A stretch of 55,558 bases of DNA from contig DVJA01000038.1 of NCBI GenBank assembly GCA_018710885.1, forward strand, positions 1-55,558, read 5' to 3'. Positions within the stretch are counted from its first letter, which is position 1; each line of letters starts with the position of its first letter. This document shows, piece after piece, positions 8,058 to 16,127 of this stretch. The position numbers and the translations under genes are program-made. The DNA is from Scatomorpha merdigallinarum. GTDB lineage: Bacteria; Bacillota; Clostridia; Oscillospirales; Oscillospiraceae. The notes below the pieces were generated by a model that was not told where the DNA came from, did not search any database, and was given only the letters and a program-made list of their open reading frames with translations.

Positions 8058-9548
8058 TCAATCTTCCGTCCAGTCCAGGGCGGTTTTTACTGCGTGGCGC
8101 CAGCCGGTCAGGAGATTTGAGCGTCTCTCCTCGCTCATCTCCGGGATGAACACTTTTTCCGTCTCCCAGCTCGCGCGCACGTCGTCGAGGCTGCTCCAGA
8201 ACCCGACCGCGAGCCCGGCCAGATACGCCGCGCCGAGCGCCGTCGTCTCTATGCACTCGGGCCGTACCACGTCCGCACCCAGCAGGTCACTCTGGAACTG
8301 CATCAGGAAACTGTTCGCCGAGGCGCCGCCGTCTACCTTGAGCCGCGTCAGCGGAACAAGCGCGTCGTTCTCCATCGCCTGGCAGATATCATAGGTCTGG
8401 TATGCGATGCTCTCCAGCGTCGCGCGCACCAGATGCGCCCTTGAAAACCCGCGCGTCAGGCCCGTTATCATGCCGCGCGCGTACTGGTTCCAATACGGAG
8501 CGCCCAGTCCCGTAAACGCCGGGACCACATACACTCCCGCCGTATCAGATACGCTCTCGGCGTACTCCTGCGACTCCGCGGCGCTGGATATCACGCCCAG
8601 CTCGTCGCGCAGCCACTGAATCGCCGCACCCGCGGTGAAAACGCTGCCCTCCAGCGCGTACTGCACCTGGCCCGGGAGCGTGGCCGCTATCGTCGTGAGC
8701 AGCCCGTTGCGGCTCATCACCGGCTCGCTGCCCGTGTTCATCAGCAGGAAGCAGCCAGTCCCATAGGTGTTTTTGACGTCGCCCGGCTCAAAGCAGCACT
8801 GGCCGAACAGCGCGCTCTGCTGGTCGCCCGCCGCGCCGCAGACGGGTATCTCGCCGCCCAGCAGCTCGTACTGAGACCAGCCGTAGACCTGGCTCGAGGG
8901 CCGCACCTCCGGCAGCATGCACTTGGGTATGTCCAGCAGCTCGAGCAGCTCGTCGTCCCAGCACAGCCGGTGTATGTCGAAGAGCATGGTGCGCGAGGCG
9001 TTTGTGTAGTCCGTCACATGCGCCATACCGCCCGTCAGCTTCCAGATCAGCCAGGAGTCAACCGTGCCGAAGTAGAGCTCTCCAGCCTCGGCGCGCTCAC
9101 GCACGCCCGGGACGTTGTCCAGTATCCACTTGAGCTTCGTCGCGGAGAAATACGCATCCGGCACCAGCCCCGTCTTGGCGCGTATCATGTCGCCGCAGCC
9201 GCCTTCGATGAGCGCGTCCACCATCTCGCTGGTGCGACGGCACTGCCACACGATGGCGTTATACACCGGTTTGCCCGTGTTTTTGTCCCAGACAATAGTA
9301 GTCTCACGCTGGTTGGTGATGCCTATGCCAGCTATGTCACGGGCCGAAATCTTCTGCTTGAGCATAGCAATACGCGCGACCTCAAGCGTCGTGTCCCATA
9401 TCTCCTGCGCGTCGTGCTCGACCCAGCCCGGCTGCGGATAGTACTGCGTGAACTCCTTTTGCGCCAGGGATTTTATGGTTCCGTCGTGTTCAAAAATTAT
9501 GCAGCGGCAGCTCGTTGTGCCCTGATCCAAGGCCATTATGTACTTCAT
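8058..9548 (-). CDS. glpK: Glycerol kinase
   Basis: This is a full-length 496-residue FGGY-family kinase that converts glycerol and ATP to sn-glycerol-3-phosphate in the cytoplasm. Visible motifs are the N-terminal phosphate loop MALDQGTTSCRCIIF, NQRETTIVWD, GAAGDQQSALFGQ, YGTGCFLLMNTG, and GGASANSFLMQFQSD near the C-terminus. The regulatory segment reads SRNGLLTT. Low-GC Firmicutes enzymes activated by PTS phosphorylation carry a histidine in the place of this asparagine, so that control appears absent. It lies 44 bases downstream of glpP in the same operon. No glpF or glpD is present in the window. Confidence 0.97.
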   Translation of the reverse strand: MKYIMALDQGTTSCRCIIFEHDGTIKSLAQKEFTQYYPQPGWVEHDAQEIWDTTLEVARIAMLKQKISARDIAGIGITNQRETTIVWDKNTGKPVYNAIVWQCRRTSEMVDALIEGGCGDMIRAKTGLVPDAYFSATKLKWILDNVPGVRERAEAGELYFGTVDSWLIWKLTGGMAHVTDYTNASRTMLFDIHRLCWDDELLELLDIPKCMLPEVRPSSQVYGWSQYELLGGEIPVCGAAGDQQSALFGQCCFEPGDVKNTYGTGCFLLMNTGSEPVMSRNGLLTTIAATLPGQVQYALEGSVFTAGAAIQWLRDELGVISSAAESQEYAESVSDTAGVYVVPAFTGLGAPYWNQYARGMITGLTRGFSRAHLVRATLESIAYQTYDICQAMENDALVPLTRLKVDGGASANSFLMQFQSDLLGADVVRPECIETTALGAAYLAGLAVGFWSSLDDVRASWETEKVFIPEMSEERRSNLLTGWRHAVKTALDWTED

Positions 9549-9592
9549 TTGCGTACTTCCTTTCCGTTACTTATTTGCCGCCCTCCGGCGGT

Positions 9593-10168
9593 TCAGCTCA
9601 CCCCCATCTCTTTCCACGCCGCCTCACAGGACGTGGAGATACTCAACGCCCCCGCGCTCAGCGCGCTCATGGTGTCCTCCTTATCGCGTATCAGCCCGCC
9701 CGCAATTATAGGCGTGCGGTAGAGCGAATGCACGAGCTGTATGACCTTGGGCGCTATGCCCGGCACCAGCTCCAGGAAGTCCGGATTGCAGGCCGAACGG
9801 AGCTTATCTATGTTGTCCAGGGCCATGCTGTCCAGGACAAACACTCGCAGCACCGTTATGAGCCCCACTTCGCGCGCGTGACGCAGTAGCTGCGGCTTCG
9901 TGCTGATGACGCCGTCTGCCTTCGTATAGCTGCGTATGAAGTCTGCCGCGATCTCCTTGGCCGCCAGGCCGTTTATGAGATCCACGTGCACCATAGCATG
10001 CTTCCCGGCGTCGGCTACACGCTGCACAAGAGATGAGATGTTGCAGATGTTTCCGAACAGGAAAAAGATGACGTTGCAGTCGGATGCTATCGCCCTCATA
10101 AGCTGCTCCTCACTCTTTACAGCGGCAATGATAGGCTCGTCCTCAAAGAACTCCAGTCGTGCGTTCAC
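9593..10168 (-). CDS. glpP: Glycerol-3-phosphate responsive antiterminator
   Basis: The 191-residue protein matches GlpP: a TIM-barrel-like RNA-binding regulator with HVDLINGLAAKE, DGVISTKPQLLRHAREVGL, FVLDSMALDNI, PDFLELVPG and PIIAGGLI segments. With glycerol-3-phosphate bound, GlpP binds leader RNA and lets transcription pass a terminator. Here the terminator-like hairpin lies in its own leader, so the glpP-glpK mRNA is probably controlled by its own product. The ATG at 10168 follows a GGGGAGGGG ribosome binding site. Confidence 0.93.
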   Translation of the reverse strand: MNARLEFFEDEPIIAAVKSEEQLMRAIASDCNVIFFLFGNICNISSLVQRVADAGKHAMVHVDLINGLAAKEIAADFIRSYTKADGVISTKPQLLRHAREVGLITVLRVFVLDSMALDNIDKLRSACNPDFLELVPGIAPKVIQLVHSLYRTPIIAGGLIRDKEDTMSALSAGALSISTSCEAAWKEMGVS

Positions 10169-10249
10169 AACGTTCCCCTCCCCATTCGTTTAGTTTTTGC
10201 ACACAGGTCGCTTTTAATTCGTTTTAACAACGCAAGGGTCAAATGCAAC

Positions 10250-10294
10250 AAAAAAACGGTGCGAAACGCGGGAAGCGACCCGCAATTTCGCACC
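10250..10294 (-). promoter_or_regulatory. GlpP-controlled leader terminator
   Basis: In the 160-base leader upstream of glpP, GGTGCGAAA (10286-10294 read on the minus strand) pairs with TTTCGCACC (10258-10266). An inner GCGGG/CCCGC stem adds to it, and a run of seven T follows on the minus strand (10250-10256). This is a complete intrinsic terminator between promoter and start codon, the expected target of GlpP antitermination. Confidence 0.8.
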
Positions 10295-10333
10295 TCTTTC
10301 TCTCCCGTGCTTTGCATCAGCTTTGTTGTTTTT

Positions 10334-10362
10334 ATTTTAGCGCAGCAAAGCGAGACTTGCAA
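10334..10362 (-). promoter_or_regulatory. glpPK promoter
   Basis: On the minus strand TTGCAA (10357-10362) and TAAAAT (10334-10339) are spaced by 17 bases. Transcription from here would run through the leader terminator into glpP. Confidence 0.6.
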
Positions 10363-10454
10363 TACATCTTTCTAACGAAAATTTGAAGCAAATTTCGTCG
10401 TTGTATACAATTTAAAGCTCGGGGAGTCACAATGTTTGTGGTTAAATTAACAAC

Positions 10455-11405
10455 TCAGGTCTTCTTCAGCTCGATGGCCTTGAGCGCCTTTTCGGCCATG
10501 ACCTCGGCGGTGAGGCCGTAGTGCTCGAGCACTTCGAGGGCCTTGCCGGAACGGCCGAACTCGTCGTTAACGCCGTGGCGCACAACGGGGACGGGGCAAG
10601 TCTCAGCCAGGTAAGCGGCCACGGCGCTGCCCAGGCCGCCCATGATGCTGTGCTCCTCGCTGGTGACGATGCAGCCCGTGTCGCGCGCGGCGGCAAGGAC
10701 GTCTTCGGTGTCTAGGGGCTTTATGGTGTGCATGTCGAGCACGCGGGCGCTTACGCCCTTCTCCTCCAGCATTCTGGCTGCGGCCATGGCGCGCTGGACC
10801 ATGAGTCCGGTGGCGATGAGCGTTACGTCGCTGCCGTCGCGCAGCATGGCGGCCTTGCCGAGCTCAAACTTGTAACCCGGGGTCTCGTCGGTGACGCTGT
10901 CCACAGCCATGCGGCCGAGGCGCAGATAGGCCGGGCCGTCGTACTCGACGAGCGCGCGGACCGCAAGGCGCATCTCAGGGCCGTCGCAGGGGTTGACAAC
11001 CATCATGCCGGGGATGGCGCTCATGAGGGCTATGTCCTCCACGCACTGGTGGGTGGCTCCGTCCTCACCGACGGAGAGGCCGCCGTGGGAGCCGACGCAC
11101 TTGACGTTCAGGTGGGGGTAAGCGATGGAGTTGCGCACCTGCTCCCAGGCCCTGCCCGCGGTGAACATGGCGAAGGAGTTGGCGAAAGGTTTCTTGCCGC
11201 AGGTGGCCAGGCCGGCGGCGAAGCCCATCATATCTGCCTCGGCTATGCCCATGTTAAAGAAGCGGTCGGGGTACTTAGCGGCAAAAATTTTACTCTGAGT
11301 GGCGCTGGAGAGGTCGGCGTCGAGCAGGACGAGCTCGGGATACTTTTCGGCCAGCGCGGTTATCTCCTCGCCGTAAGCGGCGCGGGTAGCAATCTTTTCA
11401 GCCAT
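10455..11405 (-). CDS. Transketolase, C-terminal subunit
   Basis: The 316-residue protein contains the pyrimidine-binding domain (NMGIAEADMMGFAAGLATCG) and the C-terminal domain of transketolase as a separate polypeptide, as is common in Clostridia and Archaea. The conserved catalytic glutamate for thiamine activation is in the NMGIAEADM segment. With the N-terminal subunit encoded immediately upstream (start directly after the upstream stop, no gap), it should form the active enzyme. That enzyme moves two-carbon units between sugar phosphates in the non-oxidative pentose phosphate pathway. Confidence 0.93.
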   Translation of the reverse strand: MAEKIATRAAYGEEITALAEKYPELVLLDADLSSATQSKIFAAKYPDRFFNMGIAEADMMGFAAGLATCGKKPFANSFAMFTAGRAWEQVRNSIAYPHLNVKCVGSHGGLSVGEDGATHQCVEDIALMSAIPGMMVVNPCDGPEMRLAVRALVEYDGPAYLRLGRMAVDSVTDETPGYKFELGKAAMLRDGSDVTLIATGLMVQRAMAAARMLEEKGVSARVLDMHTIKPLDTEDVLAAARDTGCIVTSEEHSIMGGLGSAVAAYLAETCPVPVVRHGVNDEFGRSGKALEVLEHYGLTAEVMAEKALKAIELKKT

Positions 11406-12242
11406 TTACTCCACCTCCAGTTTCTCGATGGCGGCGACAAGCTCGGCCCTGGCCTGCTCATACTGCTCGGCGTTGGGTGCCTTGCCGTGCCAACCGGCGT
11501 TGTTCTCCATGAAGGAGACACCCTTGCCCTTCGTGGTCCTGGCCAGAATCACGCTGGGCTGTCCCTTGGTCTCGGCGGCTTCCTTGAAGGCCGCACGCAG
11601 ACTCTCGAAGTCGTGGCCGTCGGCCTTTATGACGTGCCAGCCGAAGGCGGCGAACTTGGCGTCCAGCGGCTCGGAAGGCATGACGTCGGCGGTGGCGCCG
11701 TCTATCTGCAGCCCGTTCACGTCGACTATACCGCAGAGGTTGTCGAGCTTGTACTTGTGGATAGCCATGGCGGCCTCCCAGATCTCGCCCTCTTCGATCT
11801 CGCCGTCTCCCATGAGGGCGTAGACACGGTAGTCCTTACCGTCGACCTTACCGGCCAGGGCCATGCCGCCGGCGCAGGCCAGTCCCTGTCCCAGCGATCC
11901 CGTGGACATGTCCACTCCGGGAACGTGTACCATGTCGGGGTGGCCTGACATGTGTCCCTTTATAGAGCGGAACAGCTCCAGTTCGCTCTCAGGGAAGTAC
12001 CCGCGCAGCGCGAGCACGGGGTAGAGCGCGGGCGTGCAGTGCCCCTTGCTCATAACGAAGCGGTCGCGCTCCGGGTCGTGCGGCGCTTCGGGGTTCACCT
12101 TCATAACCTCGAAGTACAGCTCGGTGAGCACGTCCATCGCGGAGAGCGAACCGCCGATGTGGCCGCTCGCGGCGCGGTAGACCATTTCAAGCCCCAGCAG
12201 ACGGCCCTTAGCCGCCTTGAGCTCCAGCTCTCTTACAGTCAT
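11406..12242 (-). CDS. Transketolase, N-terminal subunit
   Basis: The 278-residue thiamine-diphosphate-binding half of a split transketolase. The ThDP motif starts GDGEIEEGEIWEAAM and ends in a conserved Asn about 26 residues on (VDVN). GHIGGSLSAMDVLTELYF and SKGHCTPALYPVL are the usual substrate and cofactor loops. It starts at an ATG after a GGAGGAGGA ribosome binding site and is directly followed by the C-terminal subunit gene. A strong promoter whose -35 lies in a perfect palindrome precedes it, so the operon is probably under repressor control. Confidence 0.93.
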   Translation of the reverse strand: MTVRELELKAAKGRLLGLEMVYRAASGHIGGSLSAMDVLTELYFEVMKVNPEAPHDPERDRFVMSKGHCTPALYPVLALRGYFPESELELFRSIKGHMSGHPDMVHVPGVDMSTGSLGQGLACAGGMALAGKVDGKDYRVYALMGDGEIEEGEIWEAAMAIHKYKLDNLCGIVDVNGLQIDGATADVMPSEPLDAKFAAFGWHVIKADGHDFESLRAAFKEAAETKGQPSVILARTTKGKGVSFMENNAGWHGKAPNAEQYEQARAELVAAIEKLEVE

Positions 12243-12293
12243 ATTTTCCTCCTCCTATGCTTTTATGGTTAACATAGAGTATGTGCTGGTTTC

Positions 12294-12324
12294 AGTATAA
12301 CATCCTTCGTTGAACATTTCAACG
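12294..12324 (-). promoter_or_regulatory. Transketolase operon promoter with palindromic operator
   Basis: On the minus strand TTGAAA (12317-12322) and TATACT (12294-12299) have a 17-base spacer. A perfect inverted repeat, CGTTGAA (12308-12314) and TTCAACG (12318-12324) around CAT, covers the -35 box, a position that suits a repressor. The regulator is not known. Confidence 0.65.
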
Positions 12325-12377
12325 GGAAATACCACTGATTGTAAATAAGAATCCGGCGTTCTGAATATATGCAAAGA

Positions 12378-12400
12378 GAGGGCGCCATGCAGGCGCCCTC
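12378..12400 (-). terminator. Terminator after the PepSY gene
   Basis: GAGGGCGCC (12378-12386) pairs perfectly with GGCGCCCTC (12392-12400) across ATGCA. On the minus strand a TCTTTG stretch follows. It lies just past the PepSY stop codon. Confidence 0.6.
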
Positions 12401-12415
12401 CGGCTTTTTCCTATA

Positions 12416-12727
12416 TTAATCGTACACGCTCTCGGTCTGCATATGCAGCACCGCGGCGGTATTGGGGTCTATGACATATTCGTATTCCGTTGCACCCTGC
12501 ACAAAGCTCACATCGTAGTACACCAGCCCGTCGTCGCGCTCAAATTCGCTTCTGAGCCTCTGCACTTCGTTCTCGGCAAAGCCCGCGTCCGCGAGTGCTG
12601 CGGCCTCGGCGGCGTCGCGTCCGATATACGCGCTGTCGTTCCAGACGAAGTACCATACCAGCCCGATGACAAGGGCCGCAATCAGCACGGCTGCCACGAT
12701 TATTATAATGAGCGTTTTCTTTTTCAA
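12416..12727 (-). CDS. PepSY-domain membrane protein
   Basis: The 103-residue protein has a short basic start, one membrane helix (TLIIIIVAAVLIAALVIGLVW) and an extracellular PepSY domain. The domain shows an IGRDAAEAAALADAGF helix, then a DDGLVYYDVSF.GATEYEYVIDPNTAAVL strand pattern. An ATG frame extends upstream to 12826, but the TTG at 12727 is preferred. An AGGAGG site precedes it by a normal distance, and the extra residues are not protein-like. It diverges from a two-component system. PepSY proteins are often paired with such systems and may tune protease or sensor activity, which here is inference. Confidence 0.7.
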   Translation of the reverse strand: MKKKTLIIIIVAAVLIAALVIGLVWYFVWNDSAYIGRDAAEAAALADAGFAENEVQRLRSEFERDDGLVYYDVSFVQGATEYEYVIDPNTAAVLHMQTESVYD

Positions 12728-12819
12728 ATGCGTATCCTCCTGATTTAAAACTTTCTTGTCTGTGAGCACATTCTGCCATGCAAACATTAGAGCCTCATTA
12801 AAGTTTTTGAAATTTCCTA

Positions 12820-12848
12820 TTGGCAAAACCGCGGCAACATTTTAATAT
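12820..12848 (+). promoter_or_regulatory. Promoter of the two-component operon
   Basis: TTGGCA (12820-12825) and TAATAT (12843-12848) are separated by 17 bases, ahead of the response regulator gene that starts at 12895. Confidence 0.5.
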
Positions 12849-12894
12849 ATCTCTAAGAAAACTCCTGCATAATAGCTTTGAAAGGGTGAAGGAA

Positions 12895-13569
12895 ATGCGC
12901 ATACTTGTTGTCGAGGACGAACGGGACCTCAACCGGATAATCTGCAAGCGCCTTACCGCGGCGGGCTACAGTGTCGACGCCTGTTTTGACGGGCTCGACG
13001 CGCTGGACTACCTGGCCGGAGCCGAATACGACGCGGCCATTTTCGACGTTATGATGCCGCGGCTCGACGGCTTCGAGGCGCTGCGGCGCATGCGCGAGCA
13101 CGGTGATACCACCCCCGTGCTCTTCCTCACCGCCCGCGACGCGGTATCTGACCGTGTGACAGGCCTGGACCTGGGCGCCAATGACTACCTCATAAAACCT
13201 TTCTCCTTCGACGAGCTGCTCGCACGCATCCGGGCCATGACGCGCAAGAGCGTGGGCGCGGTGACCAGCGTGTTCACCTGCGGTGACCTGCGCCTGGACG
13301 AAGCGGCGCACAGCGTGGAGCGCGCCGGCACGAAGATAGAGCTCTCTGCCAAGGAGTTCGCAGTGCTCGACTACCTGATACGCAACAAGGGCAGCGTACT
13401 CTCGCGCGAGGCCATAGAGAACAAGGTCTGGAACTACGACTGGGACGGCGGCACTAACGTCGTAGACGTGTACATGAGTTACCTGCGCCGCAAGATAGAC
13501 GCCGACTTTGACACGAAGCTAATCCACACCGTGCGCGGAGTGGGCTGGGTGCTGCGGGAGGAAAAATGA
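12895..13569 (+). CDS. OmpR-family response regulator
   Basis: The 224-residue regulator has a receiver domain (acidic pair E7, D8-E9; phosphoacceptor Asp51 in FDVMMPRLDG; Lys in IKPFSF) and a C-terminal winged-helix DNA-binding domain (LDEAAHSVERAGTKIELSAKEF...YMSYLRRKI). An in-frame codon exists at 12820, but the ATG at 12895, after GAAGG, matches the family start. It overlaps the kinase gene by 4 bases (ATGA), a normal two-component operon. Target genes are unknown. The divergent PepSY gene is the nearest candidate. Confidence 0.95.
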   Translation: MRILVVEDERDLNRIICKRLTAAGYSVDACFDGLDALDYLAGAEYDAAIFDVMMPRLDGFEALRRMREHGDTTPVLFLTARDAVSDRVTGLDLGANDYLIKPFSFDELLARIRAMTRKSVGAVTSVFTCGDLRLDEAAHSVERAGTKIELSAKEFAVLDYLIRNKGSVLSREAIENKVWNYDWDGGTNVVDVYMSYLRRKIDADFDTKLIHTVRGVGWVLREEK

Positions 13570-14912
13570 GGTTTCTTTCGATTAAAACCCGTGTAACAAT
13601 ATACTTCACGCTCATGATGCTGCTCATAGTGGCTCTGGTACTGGGCACCATACTCATAGCCGGCCGCGGTGTGATGTCCAGCAACGCCGAGGGCACTCTG
13701 CTGGATGTGGTCCATGACGAACTCGACGACATCGAGTTTGATGACGGCCGTCTCGAACTCGACGAGCTGGACCTCTACCGCCACAAGGTCTATATCCAGG
13801 TCTACGACACCGACGGCGGTTTCCTCGGCGGGGCCGGTGAGCAGAACTTTGACGGCTCGGGCGACTTCCGGAATGGAGAAATACGCTCCGTAACCGTGAA
13901 CGGTGAGCCGTACCTGGTATATGACCTGCTCGTACAGTCTGACGGCGGCCAGGTCTGGATGCGCGGCCTCACCAACGCTGACAACAACTTTTCGGCCGCC
14001 CGCGTCATAACCATCCTCGCCCTCATCATCCTGCCCGTACTCGTCGTCATCACCGCTGTTGTCGGCTGGTTCATCGCCCGCCACGCCTTCAAGCCCGTGC
14101 GCCAGATAACAGACACCGTAGACGCCATAAGCGACGGCGACGACCTCTCGGCGCGCATCGGCCTGCAGCGCGGCCGGGACGAAATACACCGCCTCTCGGC
14201 CACCTTCGACCGCATGTTCGACCGGCTCGAGCGCAGCTTCAACGCGGAAAAGCGCTTTGCAAGCGACGCCTCGCACGAGCTGCGCACCCCTGTCGCCATC
14301 ATCCTCGCCGAATGCGAATACGCGCGTGAAAACGACAAAACCGTCGAGGACTACCGCGAGAGCCTTGAAGTCGTGGAGCGCCAGGGCCGGCGCATGTCCG
14401 CGCTCATAAACCAGTTGCTTGGCCTCACCCGTCTCGACCAGGGTACGCAGAGCATAAACCGAGAACGTGCCGACTTCTCCGAGCTCGTAGGTGTTGTCGC
14501 GGATGAGGCGGCGCGGGCCTGCGGCAAAGAGCTCGACATTGAAAAAGACGTCGCCCCCAACATCTTTGCTGAAATCGACGTCGGCCTCATGAGCCGCCTC
14601 GTGCAAAACCTGGTGGAAAACGCCTGCAAATACACTCCCGAGGGCGGCAGCGTAAAAGTCTCGCTCACCTCAGACTCCGGCCGCGCGGTGCTGCGCGTCT
14701 CCGATACCGGCATCGGCATATCCAAGTCCGACCTTCCTCACATCTGGGATCGCTTCTGGCAGGCTGACTCCTCCCGCGGCGTTGATCGCGGCAGCGGGCT
14801 GGGCCTCTCGATTGTCAGGCAGATATCCGACGTACACGGAGGTTCGCTCGCCGTCGATAGCGCTCCCGGCAAAGGCAGCACGTTCACATACAGTATGAAT
14901 CGTTGTAACTAA
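13566..14912 (+). CDS. HAMP-type sensor histidine kinase
   Basis: The 448-residue kinase has two membrane helices (about 12-32 and 147-170) that flank an acidic extracellular sensor of about 115 residues. A HAMP linker follows (KPVRQITDTVDAISDGDDLSARI). The HisKA box has the phosphorylated His237 (FASDASHELRTP). The HATPase domain shows N-box NLVENACKYTPEG, G1 DTGIGIS and G2 GSGLGLSIVRQ. The sensor is rich in Asp and Glu, as in PhoQ-like cation or peptide sensors, but the signal is unknown. It is the partner of the adjacent response regulator. Confidence 0.95.
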   Translation: MRFLSIKTRVTIYFTLMMLLIVALVLGTILIAGRGVMSSNAEGTLLDVVHDELDDIEFDDGRLELDELDLYRHKVYIQVYDTDGGFLGGAGEQNFDGSGDFRNGEIRSVTVNGEPYLVYDLLVQSDGGQVWMRGLTNADNNFSAARVITILALIILPVLVVITAVVGWFIARHAFKPVRQITDTVDAISDGDDLSARIGLQRGRDEIHRLSATFDRMFDRLERSFNAEKRFASDASHELRTPVAIILAECEYARENDKTVEDYRESLEVVERQGRRMSALINQLLGLTRLDQGTQSINRERADFSELVGVVADEAARACGKELDIEKDVAPNIFAEIDVGLMSRLVQNLVENACKYTPEGGSVKVSLTSDSGRAVLRVSDTGIGISKSDLPHIWDRFWQADSSRGVDRGSGLGLSIVRQISDVHGGSLAVDSAPGKGSTFTYSMNRCN

Positions 14913-14942
14913 AAGTTCTTTTGTTGTTAATAGAAATTTAAG

Positions 14943-14971
14943 TTGACAAATGGTGCCCCCGACCTTATAAT
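14943..14971 (+). promoter_or_regulatory. Consensus promoter of the SGNH hydrolase gene
   Basis: A perfect consensus TTGACA (14943-14948) and TATAAT (14966-14971) with a 17-base spacer. Such a match predicts strong constitutive transcription of the gene at 15010. Confidence 0.8.
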
Positions 14972-15009
14972 GAGCACAAGAAAACCACAGTGGAAGCGAG
15001 GGGTTCGTG

Positions 15010-15699
15010 ATGAGCGGCTTAATGTGTGTAATAGGCGATTCGATAACCGGCGGCGTGGTTTATAAGAGCGAGGCTGGGCGCTATGTCAAGTGCAGGGATT
15101 CCTTCGTGAACCTGCTGGCCGGTGCGCTGGGCCTGGATGTACACAATCACAGCCGTTTCGGCTGTACGAGCACTGCGGCGCTCGAGCGCATGCCGCGCTA
15201 TGAGAAAGACGTGGCCGAGTGCCCCAACACCCTGGTCATGCTCGGCGGGAACGACTCGGACTTCGACTGGCCCGCCGTGGCCGAGACCCCGGAGGCGCAG
15301 CACGACTGCAACACTCCCATTGACCGCTTTGTAGACTGTTACGCCCGCGTACTCGACAAAATAATCTCCCTGGGCAGCCGCCCGATAGCTCTCAACCTCA
15401 TACCCGTGTTCGGCAGACGCTACTTCAACTGGTTCTCCAAGCGCTCCGACCCCGAGCAGCTCATGCGCTTTCTGGGTTCGACGGACAGCATAGAGCACTG
15501 GAACGAGATGTACAACCTCGCCGTAATGCGTGTGGCGGCCGAGCGGAATGTGCCCGTGCTCGACGTGCGCAGCGCCTTCCTCTACCGGCGCGTGTATGGC
15601 GACGACCTCTTCTCCGCGGACGGCATACACCCCAGCGTCGAAGGCCATCGCAGGATGTACGAGTTTTTGCTGCCGCAGATGCAGCACGTATTGGCATAA
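15010..15699 (+). CDS. SGNH/GDSL-family hydrolase
   Basis: The 229-residue protein has the block order of SGNH esterases: CVIGDSITGG with the nucleophile serine (block I), the glycine or Asn in MLGGNDSDFDW (block III), and the Asp-x-x-His pair DGIHPSVEGH (block V). No signal peptide is seen, so it probably acts in the cytoplasm on an acylated substrate that cannot be named. A GTG directly before the ATG (15007) is an alternative start. A GAGGGG ribosome binding site fits either. It has its own consensus promoter and terminator. Confidence 0.85.
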   Translation: MSGLMCVIGDSITGGVVYKSEAGRYVKCRDSFVNLLAGALGLDVHNHSRFGCTSTAALERMPRYEKDVAECPNTLVMLGGNDSDFDWPAVAETPEAQHDCNTPIDRFVDCYARVLDKIISLGSRPIALNLIPVFGRRYFNWFSKRSDPEQLMRFLGSTDSIEHWNEMYNLAVMRVAAERNVPVLDVRSAFLYRRVYGDDLFSADGIHPSVEGHRRMYEFLLPQMQHVLA

Positions 15700-15706
15700 A
15701 AAACGG

Positions 15707-15741
15707 CCCTGCGCGATGTGCACAAATCGCGCAGGGTATAT
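15707..15741 (+). terminator. Terminator after the SGNH hydrolase
   Basis: CCCTGCGCGAT (15707-15717) pairs with ATCGCGCAGGG (15726-15736), followed by TATATTTTT. Confidence 0.8.
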
Positions 15742-15845
15742 TTTTGTATAAAAGCTCTTTTGAAACCGGCCTCCTGAATTTGATATAATATTCGTGTAAA
15801 GTTCTGAATACTTGCAAAATATCGAATACAGGAGGTAAATTAATC

Positions 15846-16085
15846 TTGAAACGTATAAAATCCGCTTGCCTGCTGCAAACAATACACTTTCAGCTCAAAG
15901 AGGATATCCCCCACGACGCCGCCGTGCGGGCCATACACGACGAGCTCGAGCACTACAAGTCCCAGCTCACCCGCAACCGCACCCGCTTCCAGATAGTCGA
16001 GCAGAGGGATGAACCCGACGGCTCCATCATCTTGAAGTTGAAGAAGCAGTATAACAGCTATAACTGCGACGAATATATGGATTGA
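15846..16085 (+). CDS. Small conserved hypothetical protein (79 aa)
   Basis: The gene starts at a TTG after an AGGAGGTAA ribosome binding site. The product is highly charged, with a helix-like middle (HDAAVRAIHDELEHYKSQLTRNR) and a strand-like end (SIILKLKKQYNSY). No signal peptide or membrane segment is visible. It recalls short conserved proteins of Oscillospiraceae without a known role, but I cannot name a family. It stands alone between two terminators. Confidence 0.65.
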   Translation: MKRIKSACLLQTIHFQLKEDIPHDAAVRAIHDELEHYKSQLTRNRTRFQIVEQRDEPDGSIILKLKKQYNSYNCDEYMD

Positions 16086-16087
16086 AA

Positions 16088-16115
16088 AACCCGCGCCTCT
16101 GGGCGCGGGTTTTTG
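16088..16115 (+). terminator. Terminator after the 79-aa gene
   Basis: CCCGCGCC pairs with GGGCGCGGG around TCT (16090-16109), followed by TTTTTGTT. The next gene is convergent. Confidence 0.8.
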
Positions 16116-16127
16116 TTATTTTGAGGC

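Noticed and set aside
10165..10362. A 65-codon frame across the glpP leader
   Set aside because: It covers the promoter -10 and the terminator hairpin, so it is regulatory DNA rather than a gene.
10728..11948. A 406-codon plus-strand frame opposite the transketolase genes
   Set aside because: Antisense shadow of two well-recognised enzyme genes.
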